Source of the DNA: JACQAI01 sp035507915
GTDB taxonomy: Bacteria; Pseudomonadota; Alphaproteobacteria; Elsterales; Elsteraceae
Length of the DNA: 42,182 nt
NCBI GenBank assembly: GCA_035507915.1
Contig: DATJNS010000379.1
Span: 1 to 42,182 of the forward strand
Reading direction: 5' to 3'
In this document: one piece after another, positions 5,919 through 15,100 of the stretch
How the letters are laid out: every line of letters begins with the position of its first letter
Position numbering within the stretch: the stretch's first letter is position 1
Program-made: the position numbers and the translations under genes
Notes under the pieces: model-generated
Seen by the model: the letters and a program-made list of their open reading frames with translations, nothing else
Databases searched by the model: none
Told to the model about the DNA's origin: nothing

Positions 5919-7723
5919 GTCGGTTCGCCGCGCTCGCGTCGCCAACCCTGCTCGCGCGGCAGGCGCGCGCCTGGGCCTCTCGGGGCATCCGGCTGCCGCT
6001 CGCCGTCGGCACGGCGTTGCTGGTCGCCTATCCGCTGGCAGCGGGCTCGCCCTATCACCTGCGCCTGCTCACGGTCGCGGGCATCTACGCCCTGATGGTG
6101 CTCGGCTATCAGGTCATCTTCGGGCAGGCCGGCGCGCTGGCGCTGACCCAGGGCGCGTTCTTCGGGCTCGGCGCCTACGCGACCGCCATCCTGGGCGGCC
6201 GGCTCGGCTGGGAGTTCCTCGCGACCTTCCCGCTGTCGATGGCGGTGCCCGTGCTGGTCGCCGCGCTGATCGCGCTGCCGGTGCTGCGTCTGGAGTCGCA
6301 CTATTTCGCGCTCGCCACCCTCGGCGTCAGCCAGGTGCTGCTGCTGGTCGCCATCAAGTGGGACGCGCTGACCGGCGGCCCCAACGGGCTGACCGGCGTG
6401 CCGCCCGTCGTCCTGTTCGGCGCCGCGCTGCCGGCGGGCTGGCCCAGCCTCCTGTTCGTGTGGGGCGTGGTCGCGCTCGGCGCGGCGCTCGCCTGGCAGA
6501 TCACGCGCGGCCTTTACGGGCGCGCGTTCCACCTCATGCGCGACAACCCGCTCGCCGCCCAGTCGGTCGGGCTCGACATCGGCCGGCTGCGGCTGGCCGC
6601 GCTCCTGCTGTCCGCGGCCTACGCCGGCGCCGCGGGCGCGCTCTACGCCCACACCTTGCGCGTCGTGTCGACCGAGGTGCTCGAGTTTCCGGTGATGGTC
6701 GCCTGCCTGACCATGACGGTGGTCGGCGGCGCGACGCGCGTCGCCGGCGCCATCCTGGGCGCCGTGCTGCTCGTCCATCTGCCCGAGTGGCTGCGCGCGC
6801 TCGATCGCCTGTATCTGATCGCCTACGGCGCGCTGCTGCTCGGCATGATCGTCGCGGCGCCGTACGGGCTGATCGGCACGCTCGAGCGCTGGCGCGCGCG
6901 TCTTGTCCCCGAGCCGCCGCTCGCGCCGCCGGCGCCGATCACGCTGCGACGCCCGGCGTTGCGCGTCGCCGACCGCGGCGGGCCGCTGCTCGAGGCGCGC
7001 GGCATCTCGCTTCGCTTCGGCGGCGTGCGCGCGCTGGCGCGGGTCGATCTCGCCGTCGATGCGGGCGCCATCGTCGGGCTGATCGGTCCGAACGGCTCGG
7101 GCAAGACCAGCCTCCTCAACGTGATGACCGGCCTTTATCGACCCGACGAGGGCGCGGTCGCGCTCGCGGGCGAGGACATCACGGCCCGTCCGATCCATGC
7201 CATCGCGCGCGCCGGCGTTGCCCGGACGTTTCAGAGCCTGGCCCTGGTCGACGACATGACGGCGGTCGACGCGGTCGCGGTGGCGCGGCTGTGGCGCGTG
7301 CCGGATGGCTGGCGGGCGGCGCGTCTCGGCGCGGCGCGGGCTCACGCGATGGCGCTGCTCGACGAGCTCGGCATCGGCGACGTCGCGATGCTGCCGTGCG
7401 GCGACCTCGCCCACGGGCTCAGGCGCCGCATCGAGATCGCGCGGGCGCTCGCGCTCGAGCCGCGCGTTCTGCTGCTCGACGAGCCGGCCGCCGGGCTCGA
7501 CCCGGCCGAGCAGCGCGACCTCGCCGCCCGTCTGACCCGCTTGGCGAACGATGGCCTCAGCCTGCTCGTGATCGAGCACAACATGGGGTTTCTGATGCCG
7601 CTCGCGACGCGCCTCGTCTGCCTCGATCACGGCGAGGTGATCGCGGCCGGCGCGCCGGCCGCGATCCAGCACGATCCGCGCGTGATCGAGGCTTATCTCG
7701 GAACGGCGGAGACCGCGGCGTGA
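5915..7723 (+). CDS. LivM-LivG fusion: ABC permease joined to its ATPase
   Basis: A 602-residue fusion. Residues about 25-325 are a LivM permease (motifs LMVLGYQVIFGQAGALALTQ, AFFGLGAYA, HLMRDNPLAAQSVGLD and TMTVVGGATRVAGAILGAVL). After a proline-rich linker near 330-345, residues about 350-602 are a LivG ATPase. It shows Walker A GPNGSGKTS (Lys397), a degenerate signature LAHGLRRRIEIARAL, Walker B LLLDEPAAGLDP, and the switch histidine in IEHNM. It supplies one permease half and one nucleotide-binding half of the importer. Such LivMG fusions are known in proteobacteria. The start overlaps the livH stop by four bases, and the end overlaps the livF start by four bases. Confidence 0.92.
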   Translation: MSRFAALASPTLLARQARAWASRGIRLPLAVGTALLVAYPLAAGSPYHLRLLTVAGIYALMVLGYQVIFGQAGALALTQGAFFGLGAYATAILGGRLGWEFLATFPLSMAVPVLVAALIALPVLRLESHYFALATLGVSQVLLLVAIKWDALTGGPNGLTGVPPVVLFGAALPAGWPSLLFVWGVVALGAALAWQITRGLYGRAFHLMRDNPLAAQSVGLDIGRLRLAALLLSAAYAGAAGALYAHTLRVVSTEVLEFPVMVACLTMTVVGGATRVAGAILGAVLLVHLPEWLRALDRLYLIAYGALLLGMIVAAPYGLIGTLERWRARLVPEPPLAPPAPITLRRPALRVADRGGPLLEARGISLRFGGVRALARVDLAVDAGAIVGLIGPNGSGKTSLLNVMTGLYRPDEGAVALAGEDITARPIHAIARAGVARTFQSLALVDDMTAVDAVAVARLWRVPDGWRAARLGAARAHAMALLDELGIGDVAMLPCGDLAHGLRRRIEIARALALEPRVLLLDEPAAGLDPAEQRDLAARLTRLANDGLSLLVIEHNMGFLMPLATRLVCLDHGEVIAAGAPAAIQHDPRVIEAYLGTAETAA

Positions 7724-8427
7724 GCACGCTGCTCGAGATCGAAGGCCTGAGCGTGCGCTACGGCCCGGTCGTCGCGCTCGACGGCGTCGCGCTCGCGGTC
7801 GAGCCCGGCGAGGCGGTCGCGCTGATCGGCGCCAACGGCGCCGGCAAGTCGACCCTGCTCAAGGCGGTGATCGGCCTGGCGCATCCGCAAGCCGGCGCGA
7901 TCCGGCTCGACGGTGTGGCGCTCGGCGGTTCCGGCACGCACCGGCGGGCCGCGCGCGGGCTCGGCTACTGCCCCGAAGGCCGGCGCGTGTTTCCCGGCAT
8001 GACGGTGCGCGACAATCTCGCCGTGGCGAGTCGCGCGCCCGCACGCCGGCGCAACGGGTTGATCGAGCGCATGTTCGCGCTGTTCCCGGCGCTCGCCGAC
8101 AAGGCCGGGACGCGCGCCTGGCAGCTCTCCGGCGGGCAGCAGCAGATGCTCGCGATCGCGCGCGCCCTGATGACCGAGCCGCGCCTGCTGCTGCTCGACG
8201 AGCCCTCGCTCGGGCTGGCGCCGCAGCTCGTGCGCGAGATGTTCGCGCACGTGCGCGCGATCGCCGCATCGGGCACCGCGGTGCTGCTCGCCGAGCAGAA
8301 CGTCGCCCAGGCGCTCGCGGTCACCGCGCGCGCCTACGTGCTGCAGCTCGGCCGCGTGGTCGGCGCGGGGGCGTCGGCTGCGCTGCGCGACGATCCGGCG
8401 ATCCGGGCGGCGTTCCTCGGCGGATGA
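7720..8427 (+). CDS. livF: LivF-type ABC transporter ATP-binding protein
   Basis: A 235-residue ATPase, a usual LivF length. It has Walker A GANGAGKST (Lys43), the LivF-typical CPEGRRVFPGMTVRDNL block after the Q-loop region, signature LSGGQQQML, Walker B LLLLDEPSLGLAP, and AEQNV with a Gln-Asn in the switch region, as is typical of LivF. It pairs with the LivG half of the preceding fusion to power import. The GTG start at 7720 overlaps the preceding stop (GTGA), so the three transporter genes are translationally coupled. The gene converges on the formaldehyde dehydrogenase gene. Confidence 0.93.
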   Translation: MSTLLEIEGLSVRYGPVVALDGVALAVEPGEAVALIGANGAGKSTLLKAVIGLAHPQAGAIRLDGVALGGSGTHRRAARGLGYCPEGRRVFPGMTVRDNLAVASRAPARRRNGLIERMFALFPALADKAGTRAWQLSGGQQQMLAIARALMTEPRLLLLDEPSLGLAPQLVREMFAHVRAIAASGTAVLLAEQNVAQALAVTARAYVLQLGRVVGAGASAALRDDPAIRAAFLGG

Positions 8428-8438
8428 GGCGGAGCGCC

Positions 8439-8440
<2 letters not shown>
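8426..8440. terminator. Hairpin shared by two convergent genes
   Basis: GAGGCG (8426-8431) and CGCCTC (8435-8440) form a perfect six-base stem with a three-base loop spanning the end of livF and the end of the dehydrogenase gene. There is no T-run, so it is at best a weak two-way terminator. Part of the symmetry arises because facing TGA stops are complementary. Confidence 0.3.
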
Positions 8441-9548
<1,108 letters not shown>

Positions 9549-9621
9549 GAACTGCCTCCCTGACGTGATCGCGGTCGCGCCGCGACCCACCGTCAACCGT
9601 AGCCGCCGGGGCGCGGCTCGG

Positions 9622-10041
9622 CTAGCGCAGACCGGACTGGGCGCGCTGCGCGGCGACGGGGGCGGCTCGGCCCTGCGCCAGCCGATCGACCATGCGGCGC
9701 AGCTCCGTGGGCGCCACGGGCTTCAAGAGCAGGCCGTCGGCGTCGGCGAGCCGCTCGGCGGTCGGCGCGTCCGATTGCGCGGTCAGGAACAGGATCGGCG
9801 CGGCATGCTCAACGCGCAGCGCCGCCGCGGTCGCGATGCCGTCCAGGCGCCCATCGAGCGTGACATCCATCAAGACGAGATCGGGCGGGCCGAGGGCCGC
9901 CAGCGCGAGCGCCTTCTCGCCGCTGGCCGCGACGCCGGTCACCACGTAGCCCCAATCGTCGAGCAGCAGCCGCAGCCCGAGCGCGATCGCCGGGTCATCC
10001 TCGACCACCAGGACGCGCGCAGCACGGGAGCGAAGCGGCAT
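9622..10041 (-). CDS. Single-domain (CheY-like) response regulator
   Basis: A 139-residue receiver domain with no output domain. The acidic pair Asp15-Asp16, phospho-acceptor Asp59 (LVLMDVTLDG), Thr87 (ILFLTAQS) and Lys107 (LLLKPVAP) are all in place, so it should be phosphorylatable. The pattern resembles receivers paired with histidine kinases in alphaproteobacteria. The ATG at 10041 is chosen; a TTG eight codons upstream is also in frame, and neither has a strong ribosome site, so the start is uncertain. A promoter candidate lies at 10127-10155. No kinase gene is adjacent, making this an orphan regulator. The formaldehyde dehydrogenase gene follows on the same strand after 73 bases. Confidence 0.85.
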   Translation of the reverse strand: MPLRSRAARVLVVEDDPAIALGLRLLLDDWGYVVTGVAASGEKALALAALGPPDLVLMDVTLDGRLDGIATAAALRVEHAAPILFLTAQSDAPTAERLADADGLLLKPVAPTELRRMVDRLAQGRAAPVAAQRAQSGLR

Positions 10042-10126
10042 GACGTTGGCCTGACGGTTCCCCAATCGCCCAGGTCAGGGTAACGGCCAGTCTTGGGTCG
10101 TCCATAAGCAAGATTCGTTATGGAAT

Positions 10127-10155
10127 AAGATAAGAATGATGCTGATTTGGAGCAA
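10127..10155 (-). promoter_or_regulatory. Sigma-70-like promoter candidate for the response regulator gene
   Basis: On the minus strand, TTGCTC (10155-10150) and TATCTT (10132-10127) are separated by 17 bases. They lie in the most AT-rich stretch of the window (about 10100-10160), between the methyltransferase stop and the regulator start. Spacing and position fit a housekeeping promoter about 86 bases upstream of the ATG. Confidence 0.45.
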
Positions 10156-10173
10156 AAATCGCTCGATTGCCGG

Positions 10174-10905
10174 TCAATTCCTCAACGGTTTGGCGAGGAA
10201 GACGTCGCGTTGCCACCAATCGCGGGTGACGGCAGGCGCTGCGAAGCCGGCGCGCTCGAAGGCCGCGCACCACCGGGCGCGCGGAAACAGCCCGAAAACG
10301 TGGTGATCGTGCACCGCCTCGACCGTGCCGTCGGCCATCCGGAGCAGGATCGCGAGGTCGACGGCGTGCGTCGTCGCGCCCGGCACGGGCGGCTGGATCC
10401 ACGAGATGTAGCGGATGCCGCTGCCGTCCTCGGCATCCTGGCCGCCGGTCTCGACGTGCGGCTTGAAGGTCTCGGCAACGTAGTCGGGCAACGCGATCAG
10501 GACGCCGTCCGCTTCGAGATGGGCGCGCGCGGTGGCGAGCGCGGCGACCAGGTCCGCCTCGGTCGTCATGTACATGATCGCATCGTGGATCATCACGGCG
10601 TCGAAGCGCGCACCCAGGCGCGCCGTGCGCATGTCGCCCTCGACGTGCGTCGCTGCTGGGTTGAGGCGCCGGCTCACGTCGAGCATCGCGGGCGAGGGAT
10701 CGACCAATGTCATCGCGGCGCGGTTGGCCAGATGCGACGCCGTGTTGCCGCCGCCCGAGCCCAGCTCGAGGATGCGCGCCGGCGCGCGGCCCAGGGCCTC
10801 GCTCAGCTGCTCGAAGATCCACGCCGCCTCCTCGGCATGCAGCGCGGGCGGCGAGAACAGCGGCCACCAGGATGCGAGGTCGGTGTAGAGACGCGGCAGC
10901 GTCAC
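10174..10905 (-). CDS. Class I SAM-dependent methyltransferase
   Basis: A 243-residue methyltransferase. Motif I is ILELGSGGGNTASHLA with the acidic end of strand beta-2 at TLVDPSPAML. This is followed by THVEGDMRTARLGARFDAV and HDAIMYMTTEADL, as in the Methyltransf_25/11 families. The substrate is not predictable; the C-terminal half with PDYVAETFKP and HVFGLFPRA resembles small-molecule methyltransferases. The GTG start lies 12 bases after the stop of the hydrogenase-like small-subunit gene, so it is the last gene of that operon. Whether it modifies a component or cofactor of the complex, or is a passenger, cannot be told from sequence. Confidence 0.85.
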   Translation of the reverse strand: MTLPRLYTDLASWWPLFSPPALHAEEAAWIFEQLSEALGRAPARILELGSGGGNTASHLANRAAMTLVDPSPAMLDVSRRLNPAATHVEGDMRTARLGARFDAVMIHDAIMYMTTEADLVAALATARAHLEADGVLIALPDYVAETFKPHVETGGQDAEDGSGIRYISWIQPPVPGATTHAVDLAILLRMADGTVEAVHDHHVFGLFPRARWCAAFERAGFAAPAVTRDWWQRDVFLAKPLRN

Positions 10906-10917
10906 GCGCCGATCGCG

Positions 10918-11451
10918 CTAAGCCGGCTGGCCGCCGCGCTCGACATGCTCGAGCAGCGCGAGCAGCCCGGACAGGAGCTGGGTCGGTGTTGGCGGGCAGC
11001 CGCCGATATGCAGGTCGACCGGCACCACCGCGTCGACACCGCCGACCACCGCGTAGCTGCCCGCGAAGATGCCGCCGTCGCGCGCGCAGTCGCCGGTCGC
11101 GACCACCCATTTCGGGTCGGGCGTCGCGTCGTAGGTGCGCTTCAGCGCTTCGGCCATGTTGGCGGTGACCGGGCCGGTGACCAGCAGGACGTCGGCATGG
11201 CGCGGCGAGGCGACGAAGCGGATGCCGAAGCGCTCGATGTCGTAGAACGGATTGTTGAGCGCATGGATCTCGAGCTCGCAGCCGTTGCAGCTGCCGGCGT
11301 CGACCTGGCGGATGCTCAGGCTGCGTCCGAGCCGCGCGTGCGCCGCCTTGTCGACCTTGGCGGCGAGCTCGGCGAGCGCGTCCTGGCTGACCGGCGGCGC
11401 GCGCTCGGTCACCGGCCGCGTCAGCACGTTGCGGGCGATCAGCTTCCACAT
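10918..11451 (-). CDS. hyfI: Hydrogenase-4/NuoB-like iron-sulfur small subunit (HyfI type)
   Basis: A 177-residue protein of the NuoB/HycG/HyfI family, the subunit that holds the [4Fe-4S] cluster next to the large subunit (N2 position in complex I). The four cysteine ligands are visible: Cys55 and Cys58 in GSCNGCELEI, Cys122 in GDCARDGG and Cys152 in HIGGCPPTP. The AGSCNGCE form, rather than the adjacent-cysteine pair of NuoB, is typical of group 4 hydrogenases and their relatives. The cluster should assemble. It follows the large-subunit gene by 16 bases and precedes the methyltransferase gene by 12. It faces the cytoplasm in the peripheral arm. Confidence 0.9.
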   Translation of the reverse strand: MWKLIARNVLTRPVTERAPPVSQDALAELAAKVDKAAHARLGRSLSIRQVDAGSCNGCELEIHALNNPFYDIERFGIRFVASPRHADVLLVTGPVTANMAEALKRTYDATPDPKWVVATGDCARDGGIFAGSYAVVGGVDAVVPVDLHIGGCPPTPTQLLSGLLALLEHVERGGQPA

Positions 11452-11467
11452 GGCGGCCGCGCGTGCC

Positions 11468-12979
11468 TCACAGGTCGTGTCCGGAGTAGGAGCCGTTGAC
11501 GCTCTTGTTGCACAGCGGGAAGTCCGCGACGATGTTGCCCTCGATCGCGGCTTCCAGCAACGGCCATTGGAACCACGAGGGGTCGCGCAGATGCGCGCGG
11601 ACGACGCGTCCGTCGCCGCCGAGGCGCACCCATGCGAGAATGTCGCCGCGGAACCCTTCGACCAGCGCCAGGCCTTCGCCGCCGCCGGTCGGCAGCGTGG
11701 CACGCAGCTCCGACCCGCTGGCCGCCTTCGTGAGCCGATCGAGCAGCTGACGCACCAGCCCGAGGCTCTGCGCCAGCTCGTCGATCCGGACGGTGACCCG
11801 GCTGTGGACGTCGCCGTAGCGCCGCACCGGCACGTCGAACGTCAAGCCGTCGTAAGGCGGATAGCCGGGCGACCTGCGCGCGTCGAACGTGCGCGAGGAC
11901 GCGCGCCCGACATAGCCGCCGGCCGCGAACCGCTGCACCAGCTCGGGCGAGATGATGCCGGTGTTCATCGTGCGGTCGAGCAGCGACGGCTTGTCGCCGT
12001 AGATCTCGACGGCGTGGCGCAAGAGCGGCTCCAGCTGGGTCAGCATGGCAGCGAGCTTCTCGCCGCCGGCCTGGAGATCGGTCGCGACGCCGCCGGGCAC
12101 GATGGCGTCCATCATGAGCCGATGACCGAAACAGGCGGCCGAGGCGCGCAGGGTCAGCTCGCGCAGCCGCGAGCACTCGGCCTGCAGCAGCGCGAAGGCG
12201 GCGTCGTTGGCGATCGCGCCGACGTCGCCCAGATGGTTGGCGATGCGCTCGATCTCGGCCATCAGCGCGCGCAGCTCGATTGCGCGCGGCGGCACCGTGG
12301 CGCCGGTCGCGGCCTCGACGGCGCGCGAGAAGGCGAGCGCGTAGGCGACCGTGCTGTCGCCCGAGATCCGGCCGGCGAGCTTGACGGCGTCGAACGGCGG
12401 CTTGCCGGCCATCAGGCTCTCGACGCCCTTGTGCACGTAGCCGAGCCGGGCCTCCAGGCGGACCACCGTCTCGCCGTTGCAGTGGAAGCGGAAGTGGCCG
12501 GGCTCGATGATGCCGGCGTGCACCGGCCCGACCGGAATCTGGTGCACGCCCGCGCCCTCGACCGGCAGAAACGCGTAGGGTGCGGCGGCGAACAGGCGCG
12601 AGCGCTCCCAGCGCCCGTGATCGAGCCAAGGTCGGCGATCCGGACCGTCGGTCGAGATCAGCGCGTGGAGATCGGCGGCGGCGCGCTCGAGGCGGATCGC
12701 GCCGGGCCGCACGTGACCGAGCGAGAGAAAGGTCTTGTCGGGGCAGTGGCGGCTGAGCACCGCCATGGTCCCGGGTTCCGGGTCGCGCAGCGCGACGTGG
12801 ACCGTGTCGGTGTCGCCCCACAGGCCGAGCAGCTCCCAGTCGGTCGTCGCCAGGGTCGCGATCAGGTCGGCCCACGTCTCGCCGTCGAGCGCGTGGCGCG
12901 GCACCGGGTGGTGCGAGGCGATCGCCGGCCAGGCGCCCGCGGTCTTGGCGATCCAGTCGAGCAGGGCGGGAGCGCTCAT
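11468..12979 (-). CDS. hyfG: Large subunit of a hydrogenase-related complex (HyfG/NuoCD type) without NiFe ligands
   Basis: A 503-residue fusion of a NuoC-like N-terminal domain (about 1-125) and a NuoD/HycE-like large-subunit domain (about 130-503). Conserved parts include GPVHAGIIEPGHFRF, LGYVHKGVE, EIERIANHLGD and VEGFRGDI. True group 4 NiFe hydrogenases bind the metal centre with two CxxC motifs. Here the first motif reads RISGDST (204-210), with no cysteine. The second reads ADFPLCNKSVNGSYSG near the C-terminus, with only Cys490. The NiFe site therefore cannot form, which places it with the energy-converting hydrogenase-related (Ehr) complexes. Four bases separate it from the hyfF-like gene and 16 from hyfI. 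Confidence 0.9.
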   Translation of the reverse strand: MSAPALLDWIAKTAGAWPAIASHHPVPRHALDGETWADLIATLATTDWELLGLWGDTDTVHVALRDPEPGTMAVLSRHCPDKTFLSLGHVRPGAIRLERAAADLHALISTDGPDRRPWLDHGRWERSRLFAAAPYAFLPVEGAGVHQIPVGPVHAGIIEPGHFRFHCNGETVVRLEARLGYVHKGVESLMAGKPPFDAVKLAGRISGDSTVAYALAFSRAVEAATGATVPPRAIELRALMAEIERIANHLGDVGAIANDAAFALLQAECSRLRELTLRASAACFGHRLMMDAIVPGGVATDLQAGGEKLAAMLTQLEPLLRHAVEIYGDKPSLLDRTMNTGIISPELVQRFAAGGYVGRASSRTFDARRSPGYPPYDGLTFDVPVRRYGDVHSRVTVRIDELAQSLGLVRQLLDRLTKAASGSELRATLPTGGGEGLALVEGFRGDILAWVRLGGDGRVVRAHLRDPSWFQWPLLEAAIEGNIVADFPLCNKSVNGSYSGHDL

Positions 12980-12983
12980 CAGG

Positions 12984-14423
12984 TCACCCGAGCAGCCGCG
13001 CGACCGCGCCGAACCAGGCGGCGAGGGTCGCAGGCAGCCACAGGCCGGCGATCAGCGCCAGGCCGACATGGATGTAAAGCGGCACCACGGCGGTGGCATG
13101 GGCGCGCGGGCTGGTCGACGGCGTGGTCGCGCCGAAGGCGATGTTCTGCAGTCGCAGCATCAGCGCGGCGAAGGCGATCAGGAGCCCGAGCGCGAACGGC
13201 ACGCCGAGCGCCGGCGCGCGCGGGAACGCCGAGGTGACCATCAGGAACTCGGACGTGAAGATGCCGAACGGCGGCGCGCCCGCGATCGCGACCACGGCGA
13301 GCACGAGACCCCAGCCGAGCACCGGATGGCTCACCGTGATGCCGGACAGGGCGGCGATCCGGCGCGTCCCCTTGAGCTGGGCGATGCCGCCGACCGCGAA
13401 AAAGATCGCCGACTTGACGAGGCTGTGCGCCGCCATGTGGAGCAGCCCGGCGAAATTCGCCAGCACGCCGCCGAGCCCGAAGGCGAACGTCATGATGCCC
13501 ATGTGCTCGATCGACGAATAGGCGAAGAAGCGCTTGAGGTCGCGGCGCCGATAGAGCATCAGGCCGGCGAACAGGAGCGAGCCGAGACCCAGCGCGATCA
13601 TCAGCGGCCCGGGGGTCGCCGCCGCGCCGCTCGCCGCGAGCACCATCTTGAAGCGCAAGAGCGCGTAGAGCGCGGTGTTGAGCAGCAGCCCCGACAGCAC
13701 CGCGGAGACCGGGGTCGGGCCCTCGGCGTGGGCGTCGGGCAGCCAGGCGTGCACCGGCGCGAGCCCGACCTTGGTGCCGTAGCCGACCAGGAGGAACACG
13801 AAGGCGAGATTGAGCACGGCCGGCGAGAAGCCCTGCGCGCGGGCCTGGAGCGCGGTCCACGCCATCGCTTCGAGGCCGCCGCCGATCACCGGCTGCGCCG
13901 CCAAATAGACGAGCACCGTGCCGAACAGCGCCAGCGCGATGCCGACGGAGCCGAGGATGAAGTACTTCCACGCCGCCTCGATCGACTCGCGGGTGCGCGA
14001 CAGGCTCACCATCACGACCGTGATCAAGGTCGCCGCCTCGATCGCGACCCAGAGCAGGCCGATGTTGTTCGCCACCATGGCGAGCAGCATCGCGCCGTTG
14101 AGCGCCTGATAGAGCGCGTGGTAGACGCGCAGGGCGCCGCGCGGCAAATGACCCGCGGCGACCTCGCGGGTCATGTAGCCGGCCGAGAACACCGCGGTCG
14201 TCGTCATCACGAAGGTGGTGAGGACGATCAGGTAGGCGTTGAAGTCGTCGACCAGCCACAGCTCGGTGACCGGCGGCCGGTCGAGCAGCAGCGCGCAGCT
14301 GATCGCGAACGTGCCGGCGCAGGCCGCGACGTTGAGCAGCGCGGCGAGCGCGTCCCCGCGCACGAAGGCGAGCAGAAACGCCGCTCCGGTGGGCACGAGG
14401 AGCAGCAGGGCGAGCACCGTCAT
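12984..14423 (-). CDS. hyfF: Hydrogenase-4 component F-like proton/ion-pumping membrane subunit
   Basis: A 479-residue, roughly 14-span antiporter-like subunit of the HyfF/NuoL-M-N family. Family landmarks include NNIGLLWVAIEAATLITVV and SIEAAWKYFILGSVGIALAL, with the conserved Glu and Lys. Also present are GYGTKVGLAPVHAWLPDAHA, the EGPTPVSAVLSGLLLNTALY block, FFAYSSIEHMGIM and HMAAHSLVKSAIFF with its conserved His and Lys. These charged residues form the proton channel in complex I relatives. The ATG overlaps the stop of the hyfE-like gene by four bases. It should sit in the inner membrane next to HyfB. Confidence 0.92.
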   Translation of the reverse strand: MTVLALLLLVPTGAAFLLAFVRGDALAALLNVAACAGTFAISCALLLDRPPVTELWLVDDFNAYLIVLTTFVMTTTAVFSAGYMTREVAAGHLPRGALRVYHALYQALNGAMLLAMVANNIGLLWVAIEAATLITVVMVSLSRTRESIEAAWKYFILGSVGIALALFGTVLVYLAAQPVIGGGLEAMAWTALQARAQGFSPAVLNLAFVFLLVGYGTKVGLAPVHAWLPDAHAEGPTPVSAVLSGLLLNTALYALLRFKMVLAASGAAATPGPLMIALGLGSLLFAGLMLYRRRDLKRFFAYSSIEHMGIMTFAFGLGGVLANFAGLLHMAAHSLVKSAIFFAVGGIAQLKGTRRIAALSGITVSHPVLGWGLVLAVVAIAGAPPFGIFTSEFLMVTSAFPRAPALGVPFALGLLIAFAALMLRLQNIAFGATTPSTSPRAHATAVVPLYIHVGLALIAGLWLPATLAAWFGAVARLLG

Positions 14424-15100
14424 CGATCCTCGCCCCGGAAGCTCTCGATGAAGTGCAGATCGAGCGTGTCGAAGCGCTCGCGGATGTGGAAGAAGAAGAT
14501 GCCGAACAGGATGCAGGCGACCATCACGGAGAACGCGATGCTCATCTCGACCACGAAGGGCATGCCCTTGACGCCGACCACCGCCAGGGTGACGCCGTTC
14601 TCGATGCACATGAATCCGATCACCTGGCTGACCGCATGGCGCCGCGTGATCATGATCAGGAGCCCGAGCAGGATCACGGAGAGCGCGAGCGCGAGCTCCT
14701 CGCGCGTCAGCGCCGAGCGCGCCGCGCCGATCGGCGTCACCATCAGGACGGCGAGCGCGATCAGGCCGACGCCCGCCAGCATGGTGGGCCCGATGCCGAG
14801 CACGGTCTCGACCGCCCGGGTGCTGTGCAGCCGGCGCAGCAGCCAGTGCAGTCCGACGGGCACCGCGCCGGCCTTGAGGGTCCACACGATCGCGGCGGTC
14901 GCGTAGAGCTGGGTGGCGTCCTGCATCCAGGCCTGCCAGGCCGCCGCCGTGCCGAGCGCCGCCGATTGCAGCGCGAACAGGTTGATCATGCCGGGCAGCC
15001 GGCGCTGGTAGAGCAGGCCGAACGCCGCCAGCAGCACCAGCGCGCTCGCCAGATGGGCGACGTCGTAGTCGAACGCGGCGAGGCTGAGCTGATCCGTCAT
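14420..15100 (-). CDS. hyfE: Hydrogenase-4 component E-like small membrane subunit
   Basis: A 226-residue membrane protein of the HyfE family; its second half is NuoK-like. The hydrophobic spans include LASALVLLAAFGLLYQRR, IVWTLKAGAVPVGLHWLLR, and the NuoK-like ALSVILLGLLIMITRRHAVS and IGFMCIENGVTLAVVGV with its membrane Glu, which is important for proton transfer in NuoK. The length matches E. coli HyfE (about 216). The start codon overlaps the stop of the hyfC-like gene (TGATG) and its stop overlaps the hyfF start, so the three genes are translationally coupled. Confidence 0.9.
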   Translation of the reverse strand: MTDQLSLAAFDYDVAHLASALVLLAAFGLLYQRRLPGMINLFALQSAALGTAAAWQAWMQDATQLYATAAIVWTLKAGAVPVGLHWLLRRLHSTRAVETVLGIGPTMLAGVGLIALAVLMVTPIGAARSALTREELALALSVILLGLLIMITRRHAVSQVIGFMCIENGVTLAVVGVKGMPFVVEMSIAFSVMVACILFGIFFFHIRERFDTLDLHFIESFRGEDR

